A DNA stretch of 64,000 nucleotides. It comes from Mucor racemosus (lineage: Eukaryota; Mucoromycota; Mucoromycetes; Mucorales; Mucoraceae). The position numbers and the translations under genes are program-made. Position 1 is the first letter of the stretch. Every line of letters begins with the position of its first letter. Shown piece after piece: positions 10,791-21,524 of this stretch. The notes below the pieces were generated by a model, which saw nothing but the letters and a program-made list of their open reading frames with translations, had not been told where the DNA came from and searched no databases. The stretch covers positions 2,629,001 to 2,693,000 of the forward strand of contig JAPEHQ010000007.1 in NCBI GenBank assembly GCA_027405735.1. The letters run 5' to 3'.

Positions 10791-13700
10791 TCATCGAAGA
10801 TCATCATCAAAATCACTACCTCCAATGTCGATATCTTCATCATCCTCATCATCTTCATTTGATGCTGTTATTGATGTTGTCTTTACTATTGATGATGCAT
10901 TTTCCTCATCAACATCATCTTCCTCATCATCAGTGGTTGCTGTTGTAGTAACTGTAGTTGATGGTTGCAATGAATCGGATTTTGTCTTTTCTGTAACTGT
11001 ATGCTCTACCACTACATTATCAATATCTTCTTCTTTTTTACTACTTGATTGATGACCTTTTTTACCGTGTACTGATACTGAAGAATTAGTTGCGGAAGAA
11101 GAAGTGGTAGGTCGTTTAATTGTAATAGTTGTACCAGATCCACTGCTTGATTTCTTTATTGCCAAACTAGTTGGTGATTTACTATTGCTAGACCATTTTC
11201 CTCCTCCACCACTGCTACTTCCATTACTACTTGTACTGTTATTCTTCTTTCGAGAATGTGATGATTTTGTTGATTTTGGTACAGGCTCCTCTTTATCCTT
11301 TTCAACTATTGAACTTCTTCTACGTTTCTTTTGTAAATCACGAGGATGAATATGCATTGGTTGTTTAGGTGTCACTCTATTCAATATTTCTTCCAAATTG
11401 ATAGTAGGTTGTTGTTGCTGTTGTTGTGGTTGTGGTTGTGGTTGTGGTTGACTGGAAGATGAAGCTGTAGATTTTCTAGATTTATCATCTGCTTCAGAAT
11501 CACTTTCGTCTTCATTAGATGAAATAGCGGATGAATCACTTGAATTTACGATATCTACATCACTTTCTTCTTTATCGCTGATACCACTACTACTATTCAT
11601 GCTACTAGCGCTTGCTGAGGAATTGTTGCGCTGTTGATGATGTTGATGTGTTGTTTTAGTAGGCATGATGGGTTCGTCTTTCTCATCATAACGACCCAAT
11701 AATGGTGCTTTATTACCCATCATACCATTGGATTTGAGTGCTTTATGAGGATGTGTTAATAGTAATTCTTGTAATTGTGCAGCTGCCATACTGCCAGAAG
11801 AAGATGATTGACGAGAAATTGGAGGCACAATAAAACCGTTATTCTTAGTTTCTGACCTTAATGCAGCAAGAGCTAATGCAGTTAAACGACTATCCCGAGC
11901 AGGTTTGCGAGTATTTACTTGAATAGGTAAAGGAGAAGGGAAATAAGATTCTATAGAATCTTCAAGGAAATGACCCAATTTATGCTGAATTGAACAAGTA
12001 ACAGCTAATTCCTGAGCACGGCGTAAAGGAATCCATGTACCAAACAATTGACTCTTCTTCTTTGGCATCCTTACACGCTCCATCTCAAAACTGAGAATCA
12101 TACTGCGTTCACTTTCCGTTTCAATCCCACCTGCAGTCAGGAGAACAGTGCCATTAATGAAGCCAGTATCCACACGACGCATAATTCGATATTCAGGAGT
12201 GGTCTCTGTTTTCGGTAATACAACGATACATACTGCAATATGATCTATCAGGGTTATATACATGGGTGGATTCATGGTTGTTAATGTATGCACAATTGGT
12301 TCCGTACTGCCAGCAGTAAATGATGGTGCGGTAGAAAGATTATTCGTACCACTAATCAAATTAGGAACAAAATCAGTTGGTGTTGCTGATGTTGATGATG
12401 ATGAAGAGGATGCATTGGCGGTAGTATTGTTGGTGTTGGTGGCATTGGAGGTAGTTGGTGATAGTAAAGGTGGTGTAGCTGTGCCACCACTAGTTGATGG
12501 ATCCTTTTTAATAAATGCTTCTAAAGCAGGAAATCGAGTTAAAATGGATTTAAGATCCATAGCATGGGGTGAATTGGAAGATGACGCGTTTGCATTTGCT
12601 GATTTTGCTAAAGATTGCATGTAAGCAGCCATAGTTTTAGCCAAGTCAAATGTTGGAGATAGATGTTGTAAACTAGGAATATTCGATGTCATTTGATGCA
12701 GTGCAGATAAATTTAGATTTTGAATATTCATTGATTTGAGAATCTCTGCAGCCGATAAGGTAGTGGGTGTAGCGGGTAAAATGTCTGCCATTTTCTTGAC
12801 AGGTGAAGGCGCATTGGTATTAATTGGAGCATGTAATGAAGAACCTGATGTTGATGGAGGTGGTGTTGCAATTGGAACTTCCTTCTTTTCATCATCTTCA
12901 AATCTAACAAAATCTTCGCCATTATCTACATCCATTAAACTAGAACTACTGATAGCTGATTCAGTTTTGATTACTGTAGCATTAGTATTTTCAGAAGTAT
13001 TTGGTGTTGTAGTTGTAATACTATCAACAGCAGCATTGGTAGAATCGGCAATATTAGAAACATCCACATCGGTAGTATCAGTACTAACAATTGATGTTGA
13101 GTTTTTGAGATCCTCTTGTACAGTTGGTTCGTCCTTGTTATCAGATTCAATTTCATCCTCTTCGTCAATTTTATCTGCTACTCCTCTAGCTGCACTAGCT
13201 AAAAGCACTTTTTGTAATAATGATTTATCATTTGGACCAAGCATAGCAGATGAGAAGCTTTTGCGATGAGTTCTACTTGTTGAATTTGATGTACTAGCAA
13301 AATAATCATCTAATTCAGATACTGATACTGATTCAGGTGTTGCAATATGAAATGGAATATGATGAGCAGTTGAAGCATCTTGTAAAAATACGTTATCAAA
13401 ATCATGTTCAAAACTAAATGGTGTCCATAATTCTTGATCTCCAGGGAAACCGCTACTAAATGAAAATGATGGCTTTCTATTATTGTTGTTATTATTATCT
13501 TGATTTGTTGATGGTTGTGGTACTAGTAATTTTGAAGATGTTGCAGTATTGGTTGCAGTGGTTGGAGAAGAAGAAGAAATAGGAGAAGTTGTAGAAGATG
13601 TATTCGGTAATGATGATTCTTGTGTAGTAGTAGGTGGTGGTGAAGGAGGAGTAGGATGGGCTATAGTTGAATTAGTAATGTCGGTATCATTAGATTTTGA

Positions 13701-14642
13701 TTTGTTGGTTGTAATGGCAGTGCTTTTAGTTGGGTTTTTAGTTTCAATGGCTGATGATTTAATAAGAGTAGATGGTCTCCGAGAAAATCTTCTTCCAGGA
13801 TGAATTGTAACATCTAATTCAGGATCATCTCCTTTTAACATTTCTTCATGATAATCAGAAAGATCTCCATCGCTGTTATCTTCTTCTAATTCATTGGCTA
13901 ATTGAGGAGGTGAATAACCAGCAATTGTAGATGGTTGAGGCTCTTGTTGGCTTGGATGTATCGAGGTAGAATGTCTGCTACTATGTTTCAGCTTTTTCAA
14001 TACATGTTCTTCCTCTTCTTCTTCGTGCTCATTATCGCCGTCGTTTTGTTGTTCTTCCATGATAGTTCGCGATCTTAACTTTTTAGAAGGTGTAATTTTA
14101 ATTGATTTGCGAGAAGATGAGCTGCCTTCACCATTATCTGATGCTTCTTCTGCAGTGATTGCTGCGGTATTATTATCATCATGTGTTTCTGTCGCTGAGC
14201 CTTCATTGGATACAGATTCAGTAGCTAATGAATAATTTATCTTTCTAGAGTGATTTTGATCAACATGTTTGGCCAATAATGGTGCTCTAGGTGGGTTATG
14301 TTCTGCAGCTCTTTTAAAATGTTGAGATATACGAGAAGATACAGTAGCAAAAGGTGTTGCTCCACTATAAAATCGAAAAAGCGTGTCAATTTATTGTATA
14401 TCAAGATATATATATATGTATATTTATAACATTTAATTAACATACCCAAGTGTAGCATATTTATGTTTAACAATTATATTGGCAAGTTCTTTTGGTGAAC
14501 TTGGTTTATTACCCATCTTTAATAAGGCTTTCAAAATGGCGGTAAATACTTTATCTTTAGCATCATCTGGGTGAATGGAAACAGGTAAACCACCTTTCTG
14601 TTTCGTTTTTTGATTAACATGACTTGTTGCTTTTTGAGGCAT
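10791..14642 (-). CDS. GDS1-type winged-helix plus APSES/KilA-N-like protein, 1256 aa
   Basis: Probable nuclear DNA-binding regulator. Two exons, 14642-14446 and 14364-10791 (intron 81 nt, GTATGT...TAG), give 1256 residues. Residues about 20-95 (with 'VFTAILKALLKMGNKPSSPK', then 'GGATPFATVSSRISQHFKRA' across the intron) match the GDS1 winged-helix domain of fungi. Residues about 750-880 ('YRIMRRVDTGFINGT', later 'GTWIPLRRAQELAV') look like an APSES/KilA-N DNA-binding fold, recognised from the conserved 'GTWIP' segment. The remainder is low complexity: acidic, Ser/Thr-rich, poly-Asn and Gln-Pro runs, with basic KKRRRSS stretches that could be nuclear localisation signals, and a strongly acidic C-terminus. 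The Ser-rich stretches make opposite-strand frames look open; those are shadows. Family assignment is by motif memory, not by search. Confidence 0.85.
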
Positions 14643-15703
14643 TTTGTCACAAATAATAAATAATATAAAGTCTTTTTTTTTTTAGAGTTTTATTGATTTA
14701 AATATGTGAAAAAAATGAGGGTATTTTTTTTTTTTTTTTTTGGAATAGAAAAAAAAACTAAAGGAAGAATAACAATAATACTAAAGATATTCAAAATGAA
14801 CTGGGGACAAAAACGAGAAAAAAAAAAAAAAAAAAAAAAACGACTCTTGTCTCAAAATAACACTGGGTTTCAAACATATATGGTTTGTGTATACTAAAAC
14901 CATCTTGGTTTATCTTGATTTGTTTCCATTGAAAGACTGAATCATGAAAAACAATATTAGATAGCGATATATTGCAGTGACAGTAGTTCAAAGCAAATTA
15001 ACATATACTTTTTCTTGTTTATTTCACTATGTTGTCATGGCTGTTATCTATCCAATTCGTATCCCGTTGATGAATCTAACTCACGTCAGCAATCGAACTA
15101 AAATAATAACAGTAAATGAAAAAGTGGGTATCATTAACGGTTACTACTGTCATTTTTGGAATTTCTATTTATTTCATTTTTCCACGGAAATTCTTTCAAT
15201 CAATTTTATTGAAAAATTTAAGACGAATTTCTCAACATTTGGAATGATCAATTTCTTTATTATTTCTATCAATTTTGTTTATCAAGATGATATCTTTTAT
15301 TTCTAAACTTTACATTACATATGTTGTTTAATTTTACAACGGAGATTGTTCTATACTTTAAATTGAAGGTTTGCTCACCAAATACTCGATTCCAAATGAT
15401 AAAAACCCCGAAGAAACTTCCATGGCAACGGTTTAATTTTTGACAGGTGCATTAAATTTCGTTGCTATGGTTATCATAATTTTGACAGGTGGGAAATATT
15501 TTTGTCTTTTGTGGATATTTTATATGGGGCTAATGTTTAGTTCTATACTTATCAACGACAAAAGGGATATATTTAGACATATACAAATCCAGCTCTTGAT
15601 CAAGTATTGGAAGAGTCACGTAGTTTGTAGTTGAAGAATAAGATTTTAATTTGTTCAATTGTACATATCTTTGTTATGCTTATTGCAATTATATTTTAAA
15701 TTT
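14643..15703. promoter_or_regulatory. Divergent intergenic region with homopolymer tracts
   Basis: This spacer separates the start of the minus-strand GDS1/APSES gene from the plus-strand coiled-coil gene and so should hold both promoters. It has a T-run near 14726-14741 and an A-run of over 20 near 14819-14840. A stretch at 15591-15632 reads TNPALDQVLEESRSL in one plus frame and could be a stray 5' exon, but no splice path joins it to the downstream gene. Confidence 0.4.
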
Positions 15704-16678
15704 ATGCTTCGAAACTATTCAAAACTTGAAAAAAATCCGGATAATCGTGATGGATTTACTATACTTGATACTAAAATGAAGCAAAGTCTAGATGGTTTGG
15801 CTCATATTCAAAACCTACTAAATAATAAACAAAAGGCACCATCGTTAAATCAGGATCGCATTTCCCAGTTGGAGCAAGATCACCTAGATTTAAAGGCAGA
15901 ATTGATTGAAAAGAATAAATTACTATCGCAAAATCAGAAAAATATAGAGTCTGAGCAAAACAAATATACACAATTAGAACAAAAATTTAATGAACTCACT
16001 CAGCAATGTAAACTAATACAAGACAATTCACAAAAAGACCTGCAGCGGTTGCAAATTAAAAATAACAATCTGCAGACAAAAATCAATAACTTGGACAGCT
16101 TGGTACATGGTTTACAAGATCTTCATGAGTCAGAGGTACAGAGAAAAGAACAACTGGATTTGCTTCTTCGAGAAAGCGCTCAGAAGCTAAAAAATACAAC
16201 AGAGGCTGTATTAGAGCGTGATCAAAAAATTGAGGAATTACAACAGAATTTAGACCATATAAAACAACATGTAGATGAAAAAGACCAATTATTAAAGACA
16301 TATGCTTCTAAAGAGTTTGAGGAAATAAGTCAAATGCAAGAGGAAATTATTTTATTAGAAGAGGTAAATAAGAGATTGAGTGAAGAGCTTCATGGTGCAA
16401 AACAAACGCAAATTGAAGAGCAACATCAAAAGAAAGATGATACCAGCAACATAATATCTTCTTTGGAACAAGAATTAATATCTTGTCAAGCACAATTACT
16501 TGAAAAGAAATCTCAAAACCAAGAATTAGAGAGTGCAATGGAACGCGTAAATCAGCACTGTAATGTTTTACGGCTGAATTTGAACGAAGCAACAGAAGAA
16601 TCAGCAGATAGATACCAAAGAATGTTGGCTTATAGAGATGAAATTAGGTTATTAAAGCAAGCTTTGCATAGCGCATAG
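15704..16678 (+). CDS. Coiled-coil protein of unknown function, 324 aa
   Basis: Single exon. The first in-frame ATG is at 15704 (MLRNYSKLE); the frame is open upstream to 15650 but without an ATG, so an undetected 5' exon is possible. From about residue 25 to the end the protein is almost continuous coiled coil, rich in E, Q, K and L with heptad leucines (for example 'QDRISQLEQDHLDLKAELIE'). It has no membrane segment and no catalytic motif. It ends RDEIRLLKQALHSA. The stop lies 1 nt from the stop of the convergent BABAM1-like gene, so the two 3' UTRs must overlap. Candidates are cytoskeletal, Golgi or centrosome-type scaffolds, but nothing in the sequence decides between them. Confidence 0.8.
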   Translation: MLRNYSKLEKNPDNRDGFTILDTKMKQSLDGLAHIQNLLNNKQKAPSLNQDRISQLEQDHLDLKAELIEKNKLLSQNQKNIESEQNKYTQLEQKFNELTQQCKLIQDNSQKDLQRLQIKNNNLQTKINNLDSLVHGLQDLHESEVQRKEQLDLLLRESAQKLKNTTEAVLERDQKIEELQQNLDHIKQHVDEKDQLLKTYASKEFEEISQMQEEIILLEEVNKRLSEELHGAKQTQIEEQHQKKDDTSNIISSLEQELISCQAQLLEKKSQNQELESAMERVNQHCNVLRLNLNEATEESADRYQRMLAYRDEIRLLKQALHSA

Positions 16679-16679
16679 A

Positions 16680-17711
16680 CTATAATGTATTATTAATACG
16701 GTCTTGATGTCCTCGGCATGCAGGATGGCCAATTAATTGCGATAAAGCTATGGCAACTTTTTCTTTTCCTGAAAATAAATTACTTTCGTAATACCATCCA
16801 GGTCTATTATCATCATCTAATTCAGACCAGAAATCATATACTCTCTACGCATAATTTTAGTGACATTTCTTGGTTAGATCTTCAAGATGTTTACAAACCT
16901 GCATTAGTTTTGATGCTGCCAATCCATTGTGTAAAAACAAAACATCTAGCATGAAATTATTCCTTTTTCGAATATTTTGAAACACATCGTTTCTCAAATT
17001 TGTTGGTACAACTGTTGATCTACTATAGATTAAGATCGTATGGTAATAAAAATTCCTATTTTCAACATTTAAATGAGCTTTCAACGTATCAGCTAAAGAT
17101 TGAGTATCTACAATGAATTAAAAATTAGTAAAGTGTAGATTGAATTCGATTAAATAACTGACCAAAGTCATTGTAGTTCCTTAAAGAGTCTAATGAAATT
17201 GCATCGATTTCTGTATTGAATATAGTTTTGTTTGAGGTGAAATCGAGAGACTAAAATGAATAAAAATGTCAACCCCAGAGTTTTCAAAATAGTATTCAAA
17301 TTTACCCATATTGCTACATCTGTTAAAAGTATAATTGCATATTCATCCTTTTCATTTCCGATGAGTTGGTTCGTAGCCACATAACGTTTCAAATATCTTT
17401 GAATTGTTTCTAAACGTGAGCTTTAGAAATACTTAGTTGGTCTATCCATCAAGCTTTATATATCTATATATACCTATTATACAAATTTGGGTCTTTAATA
17501 CCACCATTTGCAGTTGCTTTCATGGTCATATACATCTCGTCGGAAATATCTATACAAAATACCTTGATTTTAAGGTGTCAAATGGTTTCTGTGGCTATTT
17601 TTATATATATTGCATCAAATTTACAATTTTTCGCGATTGATATCCATTTGTAGACTTGAGTGGCTCGTCTTCTATTTCAAGGTCGTCCGTAATTTCTATA
17701 ATATCATCCAT
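16680..17711 (-). CDS. BABAM1: BABAM1/MERIT40-like BRISC/BRCA1-A subunit, 250 aa, 6 exons
   Basis: In animals MERIT40 is the von Willebrand A-like scaffold of the K63-specific deubiquitinase complexes BRISC and BRCA1-A. Exons are 17711-17625, 17562-17474, 17420-17306, 17250-17163, 17107-16899 and 16844-16680; introns are 53-62 nt and all phases close to 250 aa. Diagnostic segments are 'RKIVFCIDISDEM' (strand 1 of the vWA fold, across intron 1), 'YAIILLTDVAIWSLDFTS', 'TILIYSRSTVVP' and 'FMLDVLFLHNG', which align well in memory with human MERIT40. The MIDAS-type DxSxE of strand 1 is present as DISDE. Donor 4 is GTCAGT, weaker than the others. Partners (BRCC36- and BRE-like proteins) would be elsewhere in the genome. 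A splice variant cannot be excluded. Confidence 0.85.
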
Positions 17712-17866
17712 TGTTGTTTGGAAAATATACACAAAAACATACAACCTACTTCGTCAGGTACTCCATTAGTTATTAAAAGAAAGCATCAGTAATATCACGT
17801 GATTTCAATTGCAAATTGTGTGTTTTTTTTATTTGTACTCTTTTTTGATTAAAAATAACATCAAAT

Positions 17867-17880
17867 GCCTAGCTAGCTCA
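17867..17880 (+). repeat. Target-site duplication, outer copy (element A)
   Basis: GCCTAGCTAGCTCA, identical to nucleotides 1-14 of the tRNA-Lys gene at 25703. It abuts the 3' end of element A and is repeated at 22702-22715. Confidence 0.92.
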
Positions 17881-18169
17881 GTTTAAAGATTGATTTTTTA
17901 TTAATAAATTTATATTGGGCACTCGATATGAGCATAAGCCTTAAATTTAAGAAACAGTAAGGAAAGAGAAACAAAAACCCCTTTCAGAGCACTATACTAA
18001 GTAATAAGGGTAAAAAGGAATGTGTGTGAGTTGCCAAAGAACGATATGACTAATGAGTGATGTAATATTGATCTTGAGGGAAAACCATCGGATGGGAACT
18101 TTGATAACCACTTACCACCGAGGTACCGCACAAAGAAAACAATATACAAACTGTTCGTCAAAGTCGAGT

Positions 18170-21100
18170 CTATTTGTTGATATACCAAGAATATCCTGGA
18201 TCTGGATCAGAGGCAATAACTGCCAATGGATGCACAAGACAATCAATGGCATGTAGCAGAGCTAAAAGAGCCGACCAAAATGGAGGAGGACCAGCAGACG
18301 CTTTCTCCGGTAAGAGATTCAGAGCATGATCAATTTTGTGAACACCAAGAGGAGCAGCAGGCAGAGTATCCAACAGGGCACCATCCAGAGCACGACAGGA
18401 GAGGAAGTGATCCCGAGAAATATAGACCCCAAAGGGCGATCTACATGGGCATTCTTCCCTCATATTTGTGTACCGACCAAGACGCCAACGAACTAGACGA
18501 CTACGAGCAGAACGACCAATAGGCAAATACAGAATAGGGTCAGGACGAGAGACAGACGGGCGACAGTTACGCAGGAGAGTTTGTGTACCATTAGTAGCAG
18601 CAGCAACTAGTTGATGGTCCACCTGGTCTTGCCAAAAGTCGTTAAAAAAATTGACTAACCCGGCAGTGCTAGGAACAGGATCAGGTAGTGATAGATACAT
18701 GCTGTTTTCACAGATGTATTTATCCAATCTGGTATAGTGGAGACTATCACGGAGCAGTACCAAAAGACTATCCTCGGGTAGAGTATCAGCACGGAGAGCA
18801 TATCTGGTAGCCAAGATATTGTAGCGATGTTTCATGGACGGAATGCAGGTAATGTGTTTGGCAACATTAAACCACGAACTGCCCACAAACATGCCAACGA
18901 GCCTGTTTTGTAGAGTATCAAGAGCCTTAAAATCCTGAAAAGAGAGATGGGAGATAGCTAGCCCATATTCAATTTTGGGACGAATAAAGGACTTGTAGAG
19001 GCGAGAGCAAAGCAATAGAGAGAACCCAGTACGGTTGACACCAACTGAGTTGAGCAAGGCCATAGTTTTGACAGCACCAGAGGACCGAAGAGACAGAATA
19101 CCGGGAGCATACAGACCTTTACGACGAAAGGGCATACCCAGATAAACAAACTCCTCCACAATGGGGAGAGGTTCGTCATACAGGGTTAACTGGTCACCAG
19201 ATGAAGCAGCAGGGGCATTTAAGACAGCACACTTAGACGGTTTCCACCGATAGCCAAGAGCAACAGAGTGGTCAGAAGCCAAATCGAGCATATGTTGGAC
19301 GTCAGTTTTGGACCCGAAAATAGCAACATCGTCGGCGAAAAGCAAACTATTAATAGCAATAGAATTATAGGCTCCAGGAGGAGACACCATAGTAGCACCA
19401 GTAGCAACAGACCGCAGCAGACCCGGTAAGGAGTTGATATATAACGAATACAAGTGGGGGCTAAGCACTGAACCTTGTAAGACACCGGTAGCAGGAGAGA
19501 AAGCAGCAGAGTTGTGATTAGCAATCAGTACCGACACAGACACACTGTCAAACATATTAATCAACAGGCTCAGAACAGGTCTAGGAAGAGAAGAACCAGC
19601 CAAGGCTTTCCAGATAACCCTACGATCCACCGTATCATATGCCGACTTGATATCCAGGAAAGCAACAACAGGGTACCGTCTATGAGTCAGAAAATAATCA
19701 TGCATCAAGTCATGCAAGCAGAGGGCTTGATCCAGAGGACTACGTTGAGGTCTAAAACCACCTTGAGCAACATCAAGAGCAGGAGAGTGCAGATCAAGCT
19801 CTGGCATTAGAGAAAACTCAAAGAGTTTACGCATTACCGAAGTCAGTGAAATTGGGCGGTAGTTACCAGGATCAGTAGCATCCCCTTTTTTGAATATAGG
19901 GAAGACCTGGGCTTGGCGCCAGAGATCAGGAGTGTAACCCCATTGATAGCACAAGGTAAACAACAAAGACAGTAGAGGAGCAAGTTCAGTAACCAAGGGC
20001 TTAAGCATTTCGGCCTTTAAGTGGTCCGGACCGGGAGCTTTATTAGTTGGAAGACGCTTAATGTGAGATACAAGAGTATCAGCATCAAAAAGTGACAGAG
20101 CCTCAGGTACCGAAAAGGGCAGATCAGAGTCAAAAGCACAAGGAGGGGGAGGCCGAGTAGCAGTTGCAAGTAGAGAACCGTCATAAACGGAAGCCAAATG
20201 AGCACCCATAACATTAACAGAAGCAGAAGGACCATCAGGATGACTGTAAGTAGAGGAGGATTCTTTGTTACGCTTAATACGCTTGATAGCAGCAGTAGCT
20301 TTTGAGAAATCACTCTCCAGTGTTGTACAGAACTTTTTCCAAGACCTTCGCTTTGCAGCTTGCACCAGTGACCGAAACCGACGATGTGCCTCTTTATAGT
20401 GAAGCCAACAACTCACTTTGTCAATCCCAAAGGAATGACGCCACTTGCTGTATAGACGATCCCGCGAACGAGCAGCATCCTCAATTTCAGGAGTCCAGAA
20501 CTTCTTCCAATGGCCAGGACGACCAGTCTTGATACCAACAGAGCCATCCAGAGCTTCATACAAACATTGATTCAGAGAATCGTTGAGTGCATCAATATCT
20601 GGACGAGTTTCAGGAGGAGCAGACACCAAACCAGAGAGAGTAACCACCAGAGGAGCAACCGAAGATCGAAAGAGGCATCGGTACAAACCCAAGGGCTTGT
20701 CCTTACCCAGTTTCGAGAGCTTCCATAACCGTCTTGGAGCCAAAGCAGAACCAGCAGACACCGCCAAATCACCAGAAGGAGGAACATACCCAAATGTAAG
20801 GACCATCAGCCGATGATCGGAACCCAAAGAGAGATCAGACTCAACCACCAGTTGAGGATTTACCAAAGCAGCTGCACCAATATTGGTAAGAAACAGATCA
20901 ATAATACTACTCTGCTCTTTTTGATTCCGAAACGTCAAAAAAGTTTTTACACCATGAGCCAGAGTAGCATTAAGCACCGACAAACCAGATTCCTCAATCC
21001 AGGGAGCAAGAGCAACACCACGGGAGTTACGAATAGCATCTCCAGTAAGAGAACCAAACCGAGCGTTGAAATCACCACATAAAATAGTATCCCTATGCAG

Positions 21101-21523
21101 AGGCAATGAATTAAGGACCGAGAGCACCTTATCAGTAGATAAGGGTGGAGGAAAGTAAATACAATGTACCATTAGGGCGCCAACCCTAAGGGACAAAGTG
21201 TGAGGGTTATAGGACGGAAGTTGAGAGACAGAAAAAGGACAGGAAGGAGACACAAAAGCAGAGACACCACCAGAACCACGGTTAAAAGCACCCGGTACTT
21301 TCGTACCATATAGGTGAAATTGAGACCAGTTGGTGGGAAAAGATCCAGTGGTAAGCCAGGTTTCAGTAACAAAGAGAACATGAGTACCCAAGACATGAGA
21401 TAGGACATCATGAACTACAGAGGTACGGAGACCATTGGCATTCCATAGAGAGAGAGAAATATTTACAGTATGAGAAGAATTATGTACAGAACTGGGGAAT
21501 AAAGTGTCAGCCAGGGCCGACAT
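18170..21523 (-). CDS. Retrotransposon ORF2, endonuclease/reverse transcriptase, 1117 aa (copy A)
   Basis: Enzyme of target-primed reverse transcription. Start chosen at MSALADTLF, whose ATG follows the ORF1 stop by one base (TAAAATG); the frame is open 46 codons further upstream inside ORF1 but that would be read antiparallel to a good ORF1. Domains: AP-like endonuclease about 20-245 (SLWNANGL, TETWL, GDFNARFG about 150, SDHRLM about 235). Reverse transcriptase about 530-800 (YRPISLTS, AFLDIKSAYD, GVLQGSVLSP, catalytic FADD about 729-732). Near the C-terminus is a CxC...H...C cluster (CPCRSP...HFLSC, about 1025-1045), the usual zinc knuckle of such proteins. No stop or frameshift. Differs from copy C at two positions noticed (M/T in GALxVHC, H/Y in GVxKIDH). 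Confidence 0.95.
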   Translation of the reverse strand: MSALADTLFPSSVHNSSHTVNISLSLWNANGLRTSVVHDVLSHVLGTHVLFVTETWLTTGSFPTNWSQFHLYGTKVPGAFNRGSGGVSAFVSPSCPFSVSQLPSYNPHTLSLRVGALMVHCIYFPPPLSTDKVLSVLNSLPLHRDTILCGDFNARFGSLTGDAIRNSRGVALAPWIEESGLSVLNATLAHGVKTFLTFRNQKEQSSIIDLFLTNIGAAALVNPQLVVESDLSLGSDHRLMVLTFGYVPPSGDLAVSAGSALAPRRLWKLSKLGKDKPLGLYRCLFRSSVAPLVVTLSGLVSAPPETRPDIDALNDSLNQCLYEALDGSVGIKTGRPGHWKKFWTPEIEDAARSRDRLYSKWRHSFGIDKVSCWLHYKEAHRRFRSLVQAAKRRSWKKFCTTLESDFSKATAAIKRIKRNKESSSTYSHPDGPSASVNVMGAHLASVYDGSLLATATRPPPPCAFDSDLPFSVPEALSLFDADTLVSHIKRLPTNKAPGPDHLKAEMLKPLVTELAPLLSLLFTLCYQWGYTPDLWRQAQVFPIFKKGDATDPGNYRPISLTSVMRKLFEFSLMPELDLHSPALDVAQGGFRPQRSPLDQALCLHDLMHDYFLTHRRYPVVAFLDIKSAYDTVDRRVIWKALAGSSLPRPVLSLLINMFDSVSVSVLIANHNSAAFSPATGVLQGSVLSPHLYSLYINSLPGLLRSVATGATMVSPPGAYNSIAINSLLFADDVAIFGSKTDVQHMLDLASDHSVALGYRWKPSKCAVLNAPAASSGDQLTLYDEPLPIVEEFVYLGMPFRRKGLYAPGILSLRSSGAVKTMALLNSVGVNRTGFSLLLCSRLYKSFIRPKIEYGLAISHLSFQDFKALDTLQNRLVGMFVGSSWFNVAKHITCIPSMKHRYNILATRYALRADTLPEDSLLVLLRDSLHYTRLDKYICENSMYLSLPDPVPSTAGLVNFFNDFWQDQVDHQLVAAATNGTQTLLRNCRPSVSRPDPILYLPIGRSARSRLVRWRLGRYTNMREECPCRSPFGVYISRDHFLSCRALDGALLDTLPAAPLGVHKIDHALNLLPEKASAGPPPFWSALLALLHAIDCLVHPLAVIASDPDPGYSWYINK

Positions 21524-21524
21524 T

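Noticed and set aside
10825..13803. Long plus-strand frames opposite the GDS1/APSES gene, up to 177 codons
   Set aside because: They are antisense shadows of Ser/Asp/Thr-rich codons; the minus-strand gene is continuous and has domains.
15591..15632. Possible 5' exon (TNPALDQVLEESRSL) of the coiled-coil gene
   Set aside because: No acceptor AG exists between it and the downstream start that would give an intron of usual length.
18226..20816. Many opposite-strand and other-frame open frames inside element A, repeated identically in element C
   Set aside because: They are shadows of the GC-richer ORF2. They recur only because the elements are copies, and fail to be conserved in the diverged copy B.
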